Origin: an uncultured Ruminococcus sp.
Lineage (GTDB): Bacteria; Bacillota; Clostridia; Oscillospirales; Ruminococcaceae
DNA length: 64,000 nt
Assembly (NCBI GenBank): GCA_947629455.1
Contig: CANRDT010000001.1
Location: 1 to 64,000 of the forward strand
Direction: 5' to 3'
In this document: positions 1 through 7,173 of the stretch, in pieces
Position numbering within the stretch: position 1 is the first letter of the stretch
Layout of the letters: each line of letters begins with the position of its first letter
Notes under the pieces: generated by a model
Database searches by the model: none
The model's input: the letters and a program-made list of their open reading frames with translations, nothing else
What the model was told of the DNA's origin: nothing
Position numbers and translations under genes: made by a program

Positions 1-135
1 GAAAAATAACACAAAAGTCAACCTGAACAAGTTAAAGTATATTAAAATGCTTACATATAATTTAAAAATTGATTTCCGTGTAAAAAAGAGCGGCATAGTT
101 TTTTATACGTTTTTATACAAGGAGAATTTTTATTT

Positions 136-1275
136 ATGTTTACTCTTATAAAGCAGGAGGGCGCGGCGCGCAGAGGAAAATTCGAGACCGTTCACGGCGT
201 GATACAGACGCCCGTGTTTATGAACGTCGGCACGGCTGCGGCGATAAAGGGCGGCGTGTCGTCGATAGATCTTGAGCGCGAACTGAAATGTCAGGTGGAG
301 CTTTGCAATACCTATCATCTGCACGTTCGCCCGGGCGATGAGATCATCTATAAAATGGGCGGATTGCATAAGTTTATGAACTTTCACCGACCCGTGCTTA
401 CCGACAGCGGCGGATTTCAGGTATTTTCACTTGCCAAGCTGCGTAAGATTAAAGAAGAAGGCGTGTTTTTCAATTCCCATGTGGACGGACGAAAGATATT
501 TATGGGACCCGAGGAGAGTATCCGCATACAGTCGAATCTTGCGTCTACTATAGCTATGGCGTTTGACGAATGTGTGGAAAATCCTGCGACATATGAATAT
601 TCAAAAGCCTCCTGCGAAAGAACGACAAGGTGGCTCGTCCGCTGCCGCGATGAAATGAAACGTCTGAATTCGTTGGAAACTACCATTAATCCGCATCAGC
701 TGCTGTTCGGCATAAATCAGGGCTGTACCTTTGACGATCTGCGCGTAGAGCATATGAAAGCGATACGCGAACTTGATCTTGACGGCTACGCAGTGGGAGG
801 TCTGGCGGTAGGCGAACCTACCGAAGTGATGTACCACATTATTGAACAGGTAACGCCGTTTATGCCGCAGGATAAGCCGCGTTATCTTATGGGCGTGGGC
901 ACTCCGTCAAATATCATCGAGGCTGTCTACCGCGGCATTGATTTCTTTGACTGCGTTATGCCGAGCAGGAATGCGCGTCACGGTACTCTGTTTACCTGGA
1001 ACGGTATACTGCATATCAAGAATAAACGTTACGAAACGGACAGCCGCCCGATCGACACTCAGTGCGATTGTCCCGTCTGCAAAAATTTTTCAAGAGCGTA
1101 TATCCGTCATCTCTTCAAATCGGAAGAGCAGCTTGCAGGTCGGCTCGCGGTAATGCATAATCTTTATTTTTACAATACCCTTGCCGAGCGGATACGCGCC
1201 GCTCTGGACAACGGCGTTTTCGGCAAATTCAGGAATAAATATTCGCGCCTTCTGGAATCTATGGCGGAGGATTGA
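136..1275 (+). CDS. tgt: queuine/preQ1 tRNA-guanine transglycosylase
   Basis: Exchanges guanine 34 in GUN-anticodon tRNAs for preQ1 (bacterial Tgt), a step of queuosine biosynthesis in the cytoplasm. The 379 aa is the usual bacterial length. Visible motifs are TDSGGFQVFSL with the catalytic Asp90, FFDCVMPSR with the nucleophile Asp272, and a zinc site formed by Cys310, Cys312, Cys315 and His341 with family spacing. The ATG start has GGAG 11 bases upstream. The stop is followed after 32 bases by mntP. No queA or other queuosine gene lies in the window, so pathway partners are elsewhere. No clear promoter is visible in the 135 bases upstream, which are very AT-rich. Confidence 0.97.
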   Translation: MFTLIKQEGAARRGKFETVHGVIQTPVFMNVGTAAAIKGGVSSIDLERELKCQVELCNTYHLHVRPGDEIIYKMGGLHKFMNFHRPVLTDSGGFQVFSLAKLRKIKEEGVFFNSHVDGRKIFMGPEESIRIQSNLASTIAMAFDECVENPATYEYSKASCERTTRWLVRCRDEMKRLNSLETTINPHQLLFGINQGCTFDDLRVEHMKAIRELDLDGYAVGGLAVGEPTEVMYHIIEQVTPFMPQDKPRYLMGVGTPSNIIEAVYRGIDFFDCVMPSRNARHGTLFTWNGILHIKNKRYETDSRPIDTQCDCPVCKNFSRAYIRHLFKSEEQLAGRLAVMHNLYFYNTLAERIRAALDNGVFGKFRNKYSRLLESMAED

Positions 1276-1307
1276 TAAGTCTGCTCCTCCGTCGGAAGGA
1301 GATCAGA

Positions 1308-1856
1308 ATGAGTATTGCAGTCATCTTTTTGCTTGCCGTGGGATTGTCAATGGACGCGTTTGCCGTTTCGGTAACGAACGGTATCTGCCTTGGAAAGGTC
1401 AGAGCAGGTCAGGCGCTTGCCTGCGGAATATGTTTCGGTCTGTTTCAGGGACTTATGCCGCTTGTCGGGTATCTGCTCGGCAGGACGTTTGCCGATAGGG
1501 TTGCCGCTTTCGACCACTGGATCGCGCTGATAGTGCTCGGCTTTATCGGGGTTAAAATGATAGCCGATACGGTTTCGGATAATGACGAAGTAGATACCGA
1601 TTACAGACTCACGCCGACATTGCTCATCGCGCAGGGAATTGCCACCAGCATTGACGCGCTGGCTGTGGGAGTAAGCTTTGCCGCGCTTTCGGTCAATATC
1701 GCAGGAGCGGTTTTACTGATCTGCGCCGTGACTTTCGCACTCAGCTGCGCAGGTGCGGCGGCAGGAGGACTTCTCGGCGGAAGATCACGCGAAAAAGCAA
1801 GGATAATCGGCGGGATAATTCTCATATGTATCGGATTCAGGCTGTTCGTGCAGTAG
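1308..1856 (+). CDS. mntP: manganese efflux pump MntP family
   Basis: A 182-aa inner-membrane protein of about six hydrophobic segments. It has the family's repeated signature with an acidic residue in the membrane: SMDAFAVSV near the N-terminus and SIDALAVGVSF about 100 residues later, which marks the internal duplication of MntP (DUF204). The family exports Mn(II). The start is the ATG at 1308, preceded by GGAAGGAG with 7 bases of spacing. An in-frame codon further upstream at 1272 overlaps tgt and has no ribosome site. The gene is probably cotranscribed with tgt. No yybP-ykoY manganese riboswitch is visible upstream because the genes almost abut. Confidence 0.9.
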   Translation: MSIAVIFLLAVGLSMDAFAVSVTNGICLGKVRAGQALACGICFGLFQGLMPLVGYLLGRTFADRVAAFDHWIALIVLGFIGVKMIADTVSDNDEVDTDYRLTPTLLIAQGIATSIDALAVGVSFAALSVNIAGAVLLICAVTFALSCAGAAAGGLLGGRSREKARIIGGIILICIGFRLFVQ

Positions 1857-2164
1857 CAAGTCCCACAAAAATATATTAATTAAATTATAGTACATATTAT
1901 ATGATTTTTTGCGTTTAAACTATATATTTCTGTATTAAATTTACAAACACCTTGTTTTAATAAATATACAGGAAAAGATTAACAAAAAATACATATATGT
2001 GTGCTATTATTTTATTCGTTGAATTTTTTGACAAGTGTATAAAATTAAGTCAACTGTATTAAAAACAGTCAGGTGTAAAATTTCAGGCGGTACGGCTTTT
2101 ATGCCGCATACCCGGATCGCGGTCATTTTTTAAAGACCGCTTGAAAAAACGAGGTGATAATGCA
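1857..2164. other. AT-rich intergenic stretch before the HAD gene
   Basis: About 300 bases without a gene. It is strongly AT-rich up to 2040. A TTGACA lies at 2028-2033 but no good -10 follows at normal spacing. Just before the next gene there are two small hairpins: GGTACGGC pairing with GCCGCATACC around 2090-2112, and GCGGTC at 2119-2124 pairing with GACCGC at 2135-2140. Neither is followed by a T-run and I recognise no known RNA class. The likely content is a promoter and leader for the next gene, but the sequence does not settle it. Confidence 0.35.
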
Positions 2165-2818
2165 GTGAGATCATTAGTCATATTCGATCTGGACGGAACG
2201 CTGGTCAATTCGGTCGCCGATCTTGCCGATTCGGTGAATACCGCTTTGAGGGAGCTGGGACTTCCGACACATCCTCTGGAAAGCTACTATGATTTTGTGG
2301 GCAACGGCACGATAAAACTTTGCGAACGTGCGCTGCCGCAGGAAAGCCGCAGCGAGGAGAATATCCTACTGCTGCATAAGATGTTTGCGGATAATTATTC
2401 AAGGTTCTGCCTGAATCATACCGCGCCGTATGACGGTATCAGGGAGGTTCTTGACAGGATAAGATCGGCAGGGATAAAATCCGCCGTCGCTTCAAACAAG
2501 ACGGAGGTATTTACCAGACAGGTCATTGATTCGCTCTTTAAGCCGGGTACTTTTGAATATGTTGCAGGCAAGCGCGAGGGGACTCCGCTAAAACCCGATC
2601 CGTATATCGTCAGAGAGATAATGCGCATTGTCGGTGCCAAGCGTGAGGATTGTATTTATGTCGGCGATTCGCAGGTGGACGTTATGACCGCTCACAATGC
2701 AGGGCTTGAATGTATCGGCTGCACATGGGGATTTCGCGGCGAAAGTGAGCTGCGGTCGGCAGGGGCGGAATATATAGCATATAAGCCGGAAGATATTGCC
2801 GCATTTCTGGGTATATAA
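2165..2818 (+). CDS. HAD-family phosphatase, phosphoglycolate phosphatase-like
   Basis: A 217-aa haloacid-dehalogenase hydrolase with all four motifs: FDLDGTLVNS (nucleophile and general acid Asp), SNKTE (motif II), LKPDP (motif III Lys) and YVGDSQVDVMTA (motif IV acids). The cap between motifs I and II is alpha-helical, as in the Gph/PgmB group. The likely role is removal of phosphate from 2-phosphoglycolate or a related small metabolite. Exact substrate cannot be read from sequence. The GTG start at 2165 is preferred because GAGGTG sits 8 bases upstream. A TTG 24 bases earlier would place that ribosome site inside the gene. Only 26 bases separate it from the acyl-CoA synthetase downstream. 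Confidence 0.88.
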   Translation: MRSLVIFDLDGTLVNSVADLADSVNTALRELGLPTHPLESYYDFVGNGTIKLCERALPQESRSEENILLLHKMFADNYSRFCLNHTAPYDGIREVLDRIRSAGIKSAVASNKTEVFTRQVIDSLFKPGTFEYVAGKREGTPLKPDPYIVREIMRIVGAKREDCIYVGDSQVDVMTAHNAGLECIGCTWGFRGESELRSAGAEYIAYKPEDIAAFLGI

Positions 2819-2844
2819 TTCAAGTGGGTATGGAGGACTTTCTT

Positions 2845-4506
2845 ATGAAGGATTTTTATAAAAGATTTGTCAAGGAAGAGCTTGATGATGAAGGCAGATT
2901 GCTCAAGTTCAGCCTTGATCTTAAGGACAACTTCAATTTTTCTTATGATGTGATAGACGAGCTTGCGCGTCTTGAACCCGAAAAGGTCGCTATCCACTGG
3001 ATAAACGAATACGGCGAGGAGCATAAATTCACATTCCGCGATCTTTCCGAAAAGAGCAGTCAGGTCGCAAATATGATGCTCGACCACGGCGTTAAAAAGG
3101 GCGATATGGTCATGGCGGTCCTCAAAAGGCACTATGAATTCTGGTTTCTCGCCTACGGACTTATGAAGATCGGCGCGGTGCTTATCCCTGCCACTTCTCA
3201 GCTTAAAAAGAAAGACTATGATTACCGTTTCAAGGCGGCATCGGTATCCTATATCGTAGCGACCGCCGAGGACGGAGTCCCCATGGAAATAGACGCGGCT
3301 CTTGACGGCTACGACGGTATAAAAGAGAAATTCATTACCCACGGTATGAAAGACGGCTGGACGGATTTTCTCAGTGAGATGAATAAATATCCGAAAGAAT
3401 TTGAACGCATACCAACTCACGTTGACGAGTCGATGCTAATGTATTTCAGCTCCGGCACTACAGGCTATCCGAAAATGGTGCTGCACAGATATTCGCTTGC
3501 GGCTGCTCATATCATAACGGCAAAGCACTGGCACCACCTTGACGAGGGCGCTCTGCACCTCACCGTTTCGGAAACAGGCTGGGCAAAATGCGCGTGGGGC
3601 AAGATGTACGGTCAGTTTACCTGCGGAGCAACGGAGTTCATATACGATTTTGACAGATTCGTTCCTGCGAACGTTCTTAAAGTGATCGAGGACTACAAGA
3701 TCACCTCTTTCTGCGCGCCGCCGACTATGTACCGTTTCTTTATCAAGGAGGGTCTTGAAAATTACGATCTTTCCTCGCTCAGATACAGCTGCATTGCAGG
3801 CGAGGCGCTCAATCCCGAAGTATTCAATAAATGGTACGAGTACACCGGACTTAAACTTATGGAAGGTTTCGGTCAGACTGAGGGAGCTGTCCTTGTCGGA
3901 AATCTGTACGGTATGGAGCCTAAGCCGGGTTCTATGGGCAAACCTACTCCGCTTTACAATATCGGAATTGTCGATAATGCCGGCAAGCCCGTTGCGGTCG
4001 GCGAAACGGGAGAGATAGTAGTCTACGCCGAGAGGGGCAAAGATCTGGCGCTGTTCAAGGAATATTACAGAAATCCCGAAGAGACCGACAAGGCGTGGAG
4101 ATTCGGTATGTATCATACGGGCGATACCGCCTATATGGACGAGGACGGCTATTACTGGTATGTCGGCAGAACGGACGATCTGATAAAAGCGTCAGGATAC
4201 CGTATCGGACCGTTCGAGATAGAGAGCATACTTATGGAGCATCCTGCGGTGCTTGAATGTGCGATCACCGCAGCGGACGATCCTATCCGCGGCAAGGTCG
4301 TAAAGGCGACTATCGTTCTTACAAAAGAATACAAGGATAAAGCAGGCGACGCGCTTGTCAAGGAATTGCAGAATTATGTTAAGCGTTCGACCGCGCCGTA
4401 TAAATATCCGAGAAGAGTCGAATTTGTGGACGAGCTGCCAAAGACGGTCAGCGGAAAGATCCGCCGCGTTGAGATACGCGAAAACGACGCCAAGAAAAAT
4501 CAATAA
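2845..4506 (+). CDS. medium-chain acyl-CoA synthetase / AMP-forming ligase
   Basis: A 553-aa ANL-superfamily adenylating enzyme that converts a carboxylic acid, ATP and CoA into acyl-CoA, AMP and PPi. Motifs seen in order are YFSSGTTGYPKMVLH (phosphate loop), GFGQTEG (A5), YHTGDTAYMDEDGY (A7), VGRTDDLIKASGYRIGP (hinge, A8) and the C-terminal PKTVSGKIRR with the catalytic lysine that is acetylation-controlled in Acs. The overall pattern fits the MACS (AcsM) group better than acetyl-CoA synthetase, but substrate length is inferred. The start at 2845 has GGAGG 8 bases upstream; upstream GTG and ATG codons lack a site. The gene is followed by a strong terminator. Confidence 0.9.
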   Translation: MKDFYKRFVKEELDDEGRLLKFSLDLKDNFNFSYDVIDELARLEPEKVAIHWINEYGEEHKFTFRDLSEKSSQVANMMLDHGVKKGDMVMAVLKRHYEFWFLAYGLMKIGAVLIPATSQLKKKDYDYRFKAASVSYIVATAEDGVPMEIDAALDGYDGIKEKFITHGMKDGWTDFLSEMNKYPKEFERIPTHVDESMLMYFSSGTTGYPKMVLHRYSLAAAHIITAKHWHHLDEGALHLTVSETGWAKCAWGKMYGQFTCGATEFIYDFDRFVPANVLKVIEDYKITSFCAPPTMYRFFIKEGLENYDLSSLRYSCIAGEALNPEVFNKWYEYTGLKLMEGFGQTEGAVLVGNLYGMEPKPGSMGKPTPLYNIGIVDNAGKPVAVGETGEIVVYAERGKDLALFKEYYRNPEETDKAWRFGMYHTGDTAYMDEDGYYWYVGRTDDLIKASGYRIGPFEIESILMEHPAVLECAITAADDPIRGKVVKATIVLTKEYKDKAGDALVKELQNYVKRSTAPYKYPRRVEFVDELPKTVSGKIRRVEIRENDAKKNQ

Positions 4507-4515
4507 AACCGACAG

Positions 4516-4548
4516 GTCTTTTTCCAAATCGGAAAAAGACTTTGTTTT
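4516..4548 (+). terminator. intrinsic terminator after acyl-CoA synthetase
   Basis: A perfect 10-bp stem, GTCTTTTTCC (4516-4525) with GGAAAAAGAC (4531-4540), 5-base loop, then TTTGTTTT. It lies 10 bases after the stop. Confidence 0.9.
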
Positions 4549-4575
4549 AACGCAGGAGATATACGGAGAAATTTT

Positions 4576-5196
4576 ATGCTGCTTTATGAATATCCTCCAA
4601 AGCTTGACCGACAGGGAAAACAGCTTAAAGCCGCTCACGATCTTCAGGAGCGTGCAAAGATGATGAAGAATATGTATAAGAATATTCTGCTCGGTATCGT
4701 GATGATACTTATCGGCGCGTTCGTGCCTTTTGTCATTGTCAGGATAGTTGTTATACTCATCGGGATATTGAACCTTGCGGTCGGCGTGCTGCTGTACAGA
4801 TACAGCGAGATGTACCGCGATACCGCCTGCTACACAAGGATATATGACGACAGGCTGGAGCATTGTCAGAGCTTTTTTATCACGGGGAAAAAGCTTACGG
4901 CGAATATACTTTTTGAAGATATTGTCCGCTCGGAGCAGACCCCCTCAGGTAATATGATATTCTATTTCAGGGAGAACGCCAAGCCGCAAATATCCTCCGA
5001 CGCAAAGGGCGGCAGGTGGAAAAAAGAGCTTGAAAAGGGGAGTATCACCCTGTTCTTTCAGGATACCAAAGCAAAGCTGTATCTTATCGAGAATTTAAGC
5101 GATAAGATCAAATATCCGAAAAAGGAATACAGAAAGATAGAGGACGAAGAGGACGAGGACGACCTGTGGGATCCTCTGCACAAGCACGGATTGTAA
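4576..5196 (+). CDS. two-TM membrane protein, YcxB/bacterial-PH-like
   Basis: Unrecognised 206-aa protein. The N-terminal 30 residues are charged. Two hydrophobic segments follow at about 37-55 and 57-74 with a very short turn. A cytoplasmic C-terminal half of alternating beta-like stretches ends in an acidic tail rich in EDEEDEDD. The 2TM-plus-beta layout resembles YcxB-like/bacterial PH-domain proteins; this is a shape-based guess. The ATG at 4576 has GGAG 6 bases upstream. It sits between a terminator and the pheS T-box promoter, so it is probably expressed alone or by readthrough. The protein encoded between pheS and pheT at 6550 has the same layout. Confidence 0.7.
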   Translation: MLLYEYPPKLDRQGKQLKAAHDLQERAKMMKNMYKNILLGIVMILIGAFVPFVIVRIVVILIGILNLAVGVLLYRYSEMYRDTACYTRIYDDRLEHCQSFFITGKKLTANILFEDIVRSEQTPSGNMIFYFRENAKPQISSDAKGGRWKKELEKGSITLFFQDTKAKLYLIENLSDKIKYPKKEYRKIEDEEDEDDLWDPLHKHGL

Positions 5197-5214
5197 ATTT
5201 TTTATTAAACGCTA

Positions 5215-5243
5215 TTGCAATAGAAGATGTTATGTGATATAAT
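5215..5243 (+). promoter_or_regulatory. sigma-A promoter of the pheS T-box transcript
   Basis: TTGCAA (5215-5220), a 17-base spacer, then a perfect TATAAT (5238-5243). The T-box RNA begins just downstream. Confidence 0.85.
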
Positions 5244-5249
5244 CAATTT

Positions 5250-5505
5250 AAACATTATGACCAAGAGAGTAGGCTGATTTGCAGCTTTCAGAGATTCGCC
5301 GCAGCCATTTCGGTTTGCTGTAAGCGGCGTTAAGCGAATGTCATTGCCGAAGTTCACTTGCGAGTGGTTCCGCCGAAGTGTAAATTGTAAGCGGAAACGT
5401 ACATTCTGCGTTAAAGATGCGGGAGTGATCGCTCCTTTTCGACTAATAGGTGGTTAAGCAAGCTTTGTCTTGTCCTGATTAGCTCGGGACAGGACTTTTT
5501 TATTG
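5250..5505 (+). ncRNA. T-box leader, phenylalanine-responsive
   Basis: A tRNA-sensing leader in front of pheS. The 5' end carries the stem I signature GACCAAGAGAGTA (from 5259) followed by CAGAG. A GC-rich distal hairpin CGCCG/CGGCG lies around 5297-5329. The T-box bulge is AATAGGTGGTTAAGC (5445-5459); its TGGT can pair with the ACCA end of a tRNA with discriminator A, as in tRNA-Phe. AATAGG can pair with CCTGATT (5474-5480) to form the antiterminator, competing with the terminator stem at 5472-5495. A TTC followed by A at 5353-5356 is a plausible Phe specifier; this last assignment is tentative. Uncharged tRNA-Phe should allow readthrough into pheS. Confidence 0.87.
5472..5501 (+). terminator. 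T-box terminator before pheS
   Basis: GTCCTG (5472-5477) pairs with CAGGAC (5490-5495), followed by six T. Its 5' arm is shared with the proposed antiterminator. Confidence 0.8.
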
Positions 5506-5530
5506 TTAAATGTTGACAGGAGGAAAAAGA

Positions 5531-6550
5531 ATGAAAGAACAGCTTTTGAGCATTGAGGCTCGCGCGAAGGAGGAGCTTTCGGGAATTTCCGATTCTAAGC
5601 TGCTGGAAGAACTGAGAGTTAAGTTTCTCGGAAAGAAAGGCGAGATAACCGCTATCCTCAAACAAATGGGAAAGCTTTCGGCGGAGGAGCGTCCCGTTAT
5701 CGGTCAGCTTGCCAATTCGGTAAGAGCGGATATTGAAAACGCGATCTCACAGAAACAGGCGCAGCTCAAAGCGGCGCTTGCCGAGAAAAAGCTTGCCGCG
5801 GAAAAGCTCGATGTCACACTGCCCGGCAGACGCGGCAGGGTAGGACGTCCGCACCCGCTCAACGCGGTAATGGCGGAGGTCGAGGAAGTATTTCTCGGTA
5901 TGGGATTTGACATAGTTGAAGGTCCTGAGGTCGAAACGGATCATTACTGCTTTGAGGCTCTCAATATGCCGAAACATCACCCTGCAAGAGATACGCAGGA
6001 CACTTTCTACATCAACGAAAACGTGCTGCTGAGGACTCAGACTTCAAGCGTTCAGATAAGGACTATGGAAAAGATAAAGCCGCCGATAAGGATAATTTCA
6101 CCCGGCAGAGTATATCGTTCCGACGCGGTAGACGCCACACATTCTCCGCTCTTTCACCAGATCGAGGGACTTGTCATTGACAAGGGAGTGACTATGGCTG
6201 ATCTCAAAGGCACTCTTGAATTGCTTATGAAACGTCTTTACGGCGACGACTGCCGTATCAGACTGCGCCCTCATCATTTTCCGTATACCGAACCGTCGGC
6301 GGAAGTGGATATAATGTGCTTTAACTGCCACGGCGAAGGCTGCTCTATGTGCAAGCAGGAGGGTTATGTCGAGCTGCTCGGCGCAGGAATGGTACACCCC
6401 AAGGTACTTGAGGGCTGCGGGATCGATCCTGAAATTTACAGCGGATTTGCATTCGGTATCGGTCTTGAAAGGATAACCATGGGCAGATACAACATCAACG
6501 ATCTGCGTCTGCTTTATGAAAACGACGTGAGATTTCTGGAGCAGTTCTGA
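5531..6550 (+). CDS. pheS: phenylalanyl-tRNA synthetase alpha subunit
   Basis: Catalytic alpha chain of the (alpha-beta)2 PheRS that charges tRNA-Phe. The 339 aa is standard. An N-terminal coiled-coil region (about 1-100) binds tRNA. The class II core carries motif 2 at RIISPGRVYRSDAVDATHSP and motif 3 at GFAFGIGLERITM, and HHPARDTQDTFY is typical of PheS. The ATG at 5531 is chosen because AGGAGG ends 7 bases before it; an earlier in-frame ATG at 5510 would overlap that site. The stop overlaps by one base with the start of the next gene, which is not pheT. Confidence 0.97.
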   Translation: MKEQLLSIEARAKEELSGISDSKLLEELRVKFLGKKGEITAILKQMGKLSAEERPVIGQLANSVRADIENAISQKQAQLKAALAEKKLAAEKLDVTLPGRRGRVGRPHPLNAVMAEVEEVFLGMGFDIVEGPEVETDHYCFEALNMPKHHPARDTQDTFYINENVLLRTQTSSVQIRTMEKIKPPIRIISPGRVYRSDAVDATHSPLFHQIEGLVIDKGVTMADLKGTLELLMKRLYGDDCRIRLRPHHFPYTEPSAEVDIMCFNCHGEGCSMCKQEGYVELLGAGMVHPKVLEGCGIDPEIYSGFAFGIGLERITMGRYNINDLRLLYENDVRFLEQF

Positions 6551-7125
6551 TGGGGGAGAATACTACAAAACCGGCTATTTATAAAAAGCTCAGATCGAGC
6601 GATCTCGGCGCGGTAGTTCTGTTTTCGGTGCTTATGATAATTCTTGCAGCGTTGGTGATGTTTTTCGTTATCGGCTGTATCGAGCTGTTTCAGACCGATG
6701 TAGTAGGCGGCGCAGTCACTTCTCTGGTACTTGCGGCTCTGACCGTTTTATATCTGTACGCCACGATAAAGTCGCTGAAAAAATCAAGAAAACGCAACGC
6801 GCAGCGTAATAAACTCATCAATAAGCTTTCCTATTTCGAGCTTGAATCCTTACAGGAGCAGATAAATAATTCGGAGCCTTATTTCAAGACCTTCTATCTT
6901 CTGGACGAATATCTGTATGTCCCGTCGGCAAAGCTGCTTATAGGCTACGGCGATATAAAGGAATTCAAGACTATAATCCACAGCACGAACGGTTTGAATG
7001 ACGCGGTAAAGATAAAGATCACCGACCCCGATAACGCTGTGTTTGAGTTTTATGTCAAGAAGTGGAAACTTTATCTTGAAAAATACACTGCGTTTATGAC
7101 GCTGCTGGACGAGAAAAGGAAATGA
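6550..7125 (+). CDS. two-TM membrane protein inserted between pheS and pheT
   Basis: Unrecognised 191-aa protein with a charged N-terminus, two hydrophobic segments at about 20-45 and 52-72, a basic KKSRKRNAQRNK stretch, then a soluble C-terminal part of beta-like strands ending in KRK. The layout matches the protein at 4576 and resembles YcxB/bacterial-PH proteins, though I see no strong residue-level match. Its ATG shares a base with the pheS stop (TGATG), so translation is likely coupled and it falls under the Phe T-box. pheT follows 48 bases later. pheS and pheT are normally adjacent, so this position is unusual. No function can be assigned. Confidence 0.75.
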   Translation: MGENTTKPAIYKKLRSSDLGAVVLFSVLMIILAALVMFFVIGCIELFQTDVVGGAVTSLVLAALTVLYLYATIKSLKKSRKRNAQRNKLINKLSYFELESLQEQINNSEPYFKTFYLLDEYLYVPSAKLLIGYGDIKEFKTIIHSTNGLNDAVKIKITDPDNAVFEFYVKKWKLYLEKYTAFMTLLDEKRK

Positions 7126-7173
7126 TCGGCAGATATACCAAACGATAAAATATAGACGAAAGGATAGATTTAA

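Noticed and set aside
1-135. TATAAT at 56-61 considered as the tgt promoter
   Set aside because: No -35-like hexamer lies at 16-18 bases upstream; the region is very AT-rich, so the match can be chance.
2028-2164. Region before the HAD gene considered as a riboswitch
   Set aside because: Only two small hairpins were found; no conserved riboswitch core is visible.
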